From Chrysochromulina tobinii (Eukaryota; Haptophyta; Prymnesiales; Chrysochromulinaceae): 14,342 nt of DNA. The stretch covers positions 1 through 14,342 of the forward strand of contig JWZX01002087.1 of the NCBI GenBank assembly GCA_001275005.1. The letters run 5' to 3'. The notes beneath the pieces were generated by a model. That model was not told where the DNA came from. It ran no database searches and saw only the letters and a list, made by a program, of their open reading frames with translations. The translations under genes and the position numbers were made by a program. This document shows, piece by piece, positions 14,319-14,342 of this stretch (position 1 is the stretch's first letter; each line of letters starts with the position of its first letter).

Positions 14319-14342
14319 CTAATCCTCTTCGTCGTCGTCGCT
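14319..14342 (-). CDS. Possible C-terminal tail of a gene running in from the right
   Basis: On the minus strand the window edge reads SDDDEED followed by TAG. Acidic tails of this kind are common at protein C termini, so this may be the last seven codons of a gene mostly outside the window. A TCG-type microsatellite would give the same reading, so confidence is low. Confidence 0.2.
   Translation of the reverse strand, partial: SDDDEED

Noticed and set aside
1-14342. tRNA, rRNA or other structured RNA genes
   Set aside because: I saw no tRNA-like cloverleaf or recognisable rRNA core sequence by eye; a covariance-model search would be needed to exclude divergent ones.

Overview
The window looks like nuclear DNA of a GC-rich, intron-poor eukaryotic alga. 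A haptophyte or other secondary-plastid alga is my guess, not something the sequence proves. Supporting signs are a cytochrome-b5 fatty-acid desaturase of the PUFA type, a CAMK-type Ser/Thr kinase, a C-terminal CaaX prenylation motif, and an S-adenosylhomocysteine hydrolase (SAHH) carrying the insert typical of plants, bacteria and some protists. All four large genes have long uninterrupted reading frames; no intron is needed inside any of them.

Layout. 1-540: no gene, only short repeats. 541-1387: a dense array of about forty GATACAT/ATGTATC motifs in both orientations, spaced by 10-11 bp and built into a larger unit. 1391-1796: mixed non-coding sequence. 1797-3356: an AT-richer island with three small unrecognised genes, two on the minus strand (2784-2305 and 2258-1824) and one divergent on the plus strand (2829-3356). 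All three have the 9-mer AATTTCCAA 13-15 nt before the chosen ATG, and related sequence at their 3' ends. It reads like a compact virus-like or mobile gene cassette inside host DNA. 3361-3908: GC-rich spacer. 3909-5648 (-): CAMK-like kinase with a degenerate CRIB-like segment and coiled coil. 6140-7618 (+): cyt-b5/front-end-like desaturase. 7977-10124 (-): large unrecognised protein with two internal duplications, a charged coiled coil and a C-terminal CVVM. 10637-13210 (+): one reading frame encoding a methylenetetrahydrofolate reductase (MTHFR) catalytic domain fused to a complete SAHH. 13211-14342: no clear gene, with a possible gene tail at the edge.

The four large genes alternate in strand: kinase and desaturase diverge, desaturase and CVVM protein converge, CVVM protein and MTHFR-SAHH diverge. 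This gives two shared upstream regions and one convergent 3' region that contains a 14-bp inverted repeat.

The two most striking items are the MTHFR-SAHH fusion and the three-gene island. The fusion joins the two enzymes whose products, 5-methyl-THF and homocysteine, are the two substrates of methionine synthase, and it has SAHH where the SAM-sensing MTHFR domain normally lies. The island has a shared promoter-like motif and two paralogues with an N-terminal BC-box-like peptide.
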